NCBI GenBank assembly: GCA_038209775.1
Contig: JBBQXK010000007.1
Location: 59,682 to 123,681, forward strand
Length of the DNA: 64,000 nucleotides
Direction of reading: 5' to 3'
Source: JBBQXK01 sp038209775
Lineage (GTDB): Bacteria > Pseudomonadota > Alphaproteobacteria > Rhodobacterales > Rhodobacteraceae
Shown here: piece by piece, positions 62,062 to 64,000 of the stretch
Layout of the letters: every line of letters starts with the position of its first letter
Numbering within the stretch: the stretch's first letter is position 1
The notes under the pieces: generated by a model
The model's input: the letters and a program-made list of their open reading frames with translations, nothing else
What the model was told of the DNA's origin: nothing
Database searches by the model: none
Position numbers and translations under genes: made by a program

Positions 62062-63024
62062 TCATGGCGGGTTTCGACCCCAGATACCCTCGTAGGTCCG
62101 GTGCTTCCACATCCGGCCGTAATGAAGATCAAGCTCCTGCGGATCGAAAGCCGCGAGACCGCTCGACCGATAAAGGGTGAGTTCGTTCAGACGCCATTCA
62201 TGTGAACCGGCTAGGAAATCCACTCGGATGTAGTCGAAGTCCTTGCCCAACTCCTCGGCCATCGCAATCATTCCGGCCAGATCGTAAGGTGGCGGGCGGT
62301 GGGTTCCCGCCTCGTATCGCCCCATGACCAGGTTCATAGGCGTCCAGTCGGGATGGTAGTAGCTGAGCCGATGATCCCGAAAACGATCGGATTCGAAAAA
62401 GATGTAGACGGCTGTTCCGTCCATGACGGCGATCTTGACATCATCGGCAGGAGCGCCCTGCGCATTCAGTACCAGACGGTCGACCAAGATTTGCGGGCGT
62501 ATGGGCTGGTAAGCCCACTCGTGTCTCCGCACACCGTGCCGACGCCGAAGCCACATTCGCGCCTCTGCAGCGATCCCGCGCCAATCGGGTGTCTCGTAGT
62601 CGTGGACGATCCGGACCCACCCCGACCCGTGATTGGCCTTGATCGCGACGCCAGTACCGCCTGCTTCCAGCAGAGCAGCGCTAGGACGTTCCGTCACCAG
62701 TACCCGATCAGGAACCAGCGCATTCGCCCGCTCCGCGCCAAAGCGCAGCGTCAGATAGTCGAGCAGCCGGACCTTGTCGCTAATGACTGGATAAACGGGG
62801 GCGCGGTCGTAAAGCTTCCGCCAGTTGGTCTTCTCGTTCATCGTCTGCGGATCGCGGAAGTCGGCTGGATGCCCGATAGCCTTGGCGAATCGACGTCGCA
62901 AAAGTGGATAGCCTGCCGCGCTGTCCAGCGCCGCCAGCGCGAAATCAAGTCCGGTTATGACGTACTGCAGAGGTGCTAGAAAAAGTTCTGCTGTGCCCGG
63001 ACGCGATGGTACCTGCCAACCCAT
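62062..63024 (-). CDS. TupA-like ATP-grasp protein (polysaccharide-associated)
   Basis: 320 residues. The block TMNEKTNWRKLYDRAPVYPVISDKVRLLDYL and the later GTGVAIKANHGSGWV, FDYIRVDFL and EWRLNELTLYRSSGL fit the TupA-like ATP-grasp family, whose members are found in capsule and exopolysaccharide loci and likely ligate amino acids or glycan-linked acids. An N-terminal hydrophobic stretch (about 13-35) might associate with membrane. Flanked on both sides by broken transposases, it looks like a survivor of a larger polysaccharide cluster. Confidence 0.78.
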   Translation of the reverse strand: MGWQVPSRPGTAELFLAPLQYVITGLDFALAALDSAAGYPLLRRRFAKAIGHPADFRDPQTMNEKTNWRKLYDRAPVYPVISDKVRLLDYLTLRFGAERANALVPDRVLVTERPSAALLEAGGTGVAIKANHGSGWVRIVHDYETPDWRGIAAEARMWLRRRHGVRRHEWAYQPIRPQILVDRLVLNAQGAPADDVKIAVMDGTAVYIFFESDRFRDHRLSYYHPDWTPMNLVMGRYEAGTHRPPPYDLAGMIAMAEELGKDFDYIRVDFLAGSHEWRLNELTLYRSSGLAAFDPQELDLHYGRMWKHRTYEGIWGRNPP

Positions 63025-63030
63025 GGCCTA

Positions 63031-63310
63031 GGTCACCTGCACGTGGCCAAATATGTACTTGTCGATGAACCATCGCATCCCCAACAACACCGCATGAACG
63101 CGGCGAGTGTCAAGTTGCAATGCCAGGGCGGCAGGTTACTTGTGAACGCCGCAGAAGTTCGCGCCTGTCCATGCCGCGGTCCACACCCACACCCCACAAA
63201 GCGCCACCTTCAGAACCACGACACCCGCAAGCAGTCCCGCGCCGCTGCTCTCGCCCAGAGGCGCGGCTTTTCTGCCGCCTGACATCAAGCATGGGTAGGG
63301 CAGCAACGGC
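63031..63310. other. Gene-poor stretch with small minus-strand frames
   Basis: A minus-strand frame ending at 63028 reads LGMRWFIDKYIFGHVQVT, and another (63136-63285) encodes 49 residues with one hydrophobic segment (AGVVVLKVALCGVWVWTAAWTG). Neither has a recognisable family or a ribosome binding site. They may be the remains of an envelope-polysaccharide gene. Confidence 0.25.
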
Positions 63311-63542
63311 TCAGTCGGTAAGGCCGACCAATCGAGCAACTGCCAATAGGTGGGTTTGGCCAATCCATCCAGTCCCGACCGCTGCCACGCAGGATATGTT
63401 GTCGTACGGGGCATAGACGACGGTCCATGTGCCGCTGCGGGCGGCGGCCTGGAAATCCATCCGGGACCCACCTTTTCGCGGGACATTGAACCGAAGCTTC
63501 TCAGCATAGTCCTCGACAAAACTGATACCAACCGCTTCGGTC

Positions 63543-63781
63543 GTCGGGATCCTGCGCCACCACGTCAAGCAAACAGGCCCTGAACGGGCCGAGCTTGCCC
63601 CACCCCACCGGGCGTCCACACTTCGCGGGCGTGATCGCGCACCCGAGCGAACCCGTTTGGCCAATCGCACACCGGTCCCGGGCGAAATCATCAGGCGGCG
63701 CGCTGCCTCCCAACCCGACAGGCCATCATCGCTACAAAATTGAAAACGTTTAATATTGTCGAGCGGATGCGGTGCGGGCAT
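63543..63781 (-). pseudogene. IS630-like transposase N-terminal relic, frameshifted
   Basis: The minus strand reads SDDGLSGWEAARRLMISPGT and GVRLAKRVRSGA, then after a frame change GRPVGWGKLGPFRACLLDVVAQDPD: the N-terminal helix-turn-helix region usual for IS630-type elements. The DDE core is absent downstream; the minus-strand frame continuing to 63311 (ISFVEDYAEKLRFN and so on) is not recognisable. Confidence 0.55.
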
Positions 63782-63880
63782 GAAGTGATCCCCCTGAACA
63801 GGATCAATAACAACCACAGCCCCTTCGGAATCGCCCGATTCATCGCAATCGCAAATCGGACTAGGCTCAGGACTCATTGA

Positions 63881-64000
63881 TCATATCCAGAAGATGACGA
63901 TTGCTGCAATTGCGATGGCTGACATGAAGGTGTGGGCGCAGCGGTCGTATCGGGTGTGGATGCGGCGCCAGTCCTTCAGTTTGCCAAACATGTTCTCGAT
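63881..64000 (-). pseudogene. IS5-family transposase C-terminal piece, runs off the window
   Basis: The minus-strand frame entering from the right edge reads IENMFGKLKDWRRIHTRYDR and CAHTFMSAIAIAAIVIFWI-stop, the typical last 40 residues of IS427-type IS5 transposases. Whether the full element is intact lies outside the window. Confidence 0.7.

Overview
The window reads as chromosomal DNA of an alphaproteobacterium, most likely a member of the Rhodobacteraceae (Rhodobacter/Gemmobacter/Tabrizicola-like). Grounds are high GC with strong third-position GC, densely packed operons with ATGA/TGATG overlaps, an uncharacterised AAA+ locus whose parts resemble proteins I associate with Rhodobacterales, and an intergenic palindrome + GGATATTT motif typical of that group. 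The species call is inference.

Region by region. 1-5.8 kb: D-xylose uptake and catabolism (xylF 3' part, terminator, xylH, single-domain xylG, xylB, xylA). 5.8-7.1 kb: an M20 deacylase. 7.2-14.5 kb: an eight-gene, same-strand locus of unknown function (coiled-coil protein, small membrane proteins, AAA+ ATPase, DUF6638-like and DUF1523-like proteins). 14.6-16.2 kb: a GMC oxidoreductase. 16.5-21.3 kb: an iron-type operon of imelysin, di-heme DHOR protein, second imelysin and DUF1513 protein. 21.4-33.1 kb: a probable methylated-amine/betaine operon (trimethylamine-dehydrogenase-like flavoprotein, MttB-family methyltransferase, CocE/NonD hydrolase, complete Dpp/Opp-type ABC transporter, TetR regulator).

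From 33 kb the layout becomes accessory and eroded. It holds a broken SRPBCC gene, rsgA, a DUF3179 protein, an RTX-repeat protein, an exported TPR-CHAT protein, a VirB11-like relic, a damaged IS3 element butted against a cobalt-type nitrile hydratase operon with two beta-type subunits, an ISL3-like transposase relic, an isoquinoline-1-oxidoreductase-type molybdoenzyme with its own di-heme cytochrome, and a dead PHB-depolymerase-like esterase.

50.4-60.9 kb carries what looks like a small general-stress-response island. Three promoters fit the EcfG pattern (GGAAC-N16-CGTT, one with GGTT). They face a 24-residue membrane peptide plus a four-TM protein, a general-stress PPOX-fold protein, and a 60-residue protein coupled to a 2,803-residue NdvB/ChvB-type cyclic beta-1,2-glucan synthase. 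The last 3 kb are IS-riddled (broken IS5, IS630-like and IS5 pieces) around one TupA-like ATP-grasp gene.

No tRNA, rRNA or CRISPR array was recognised.
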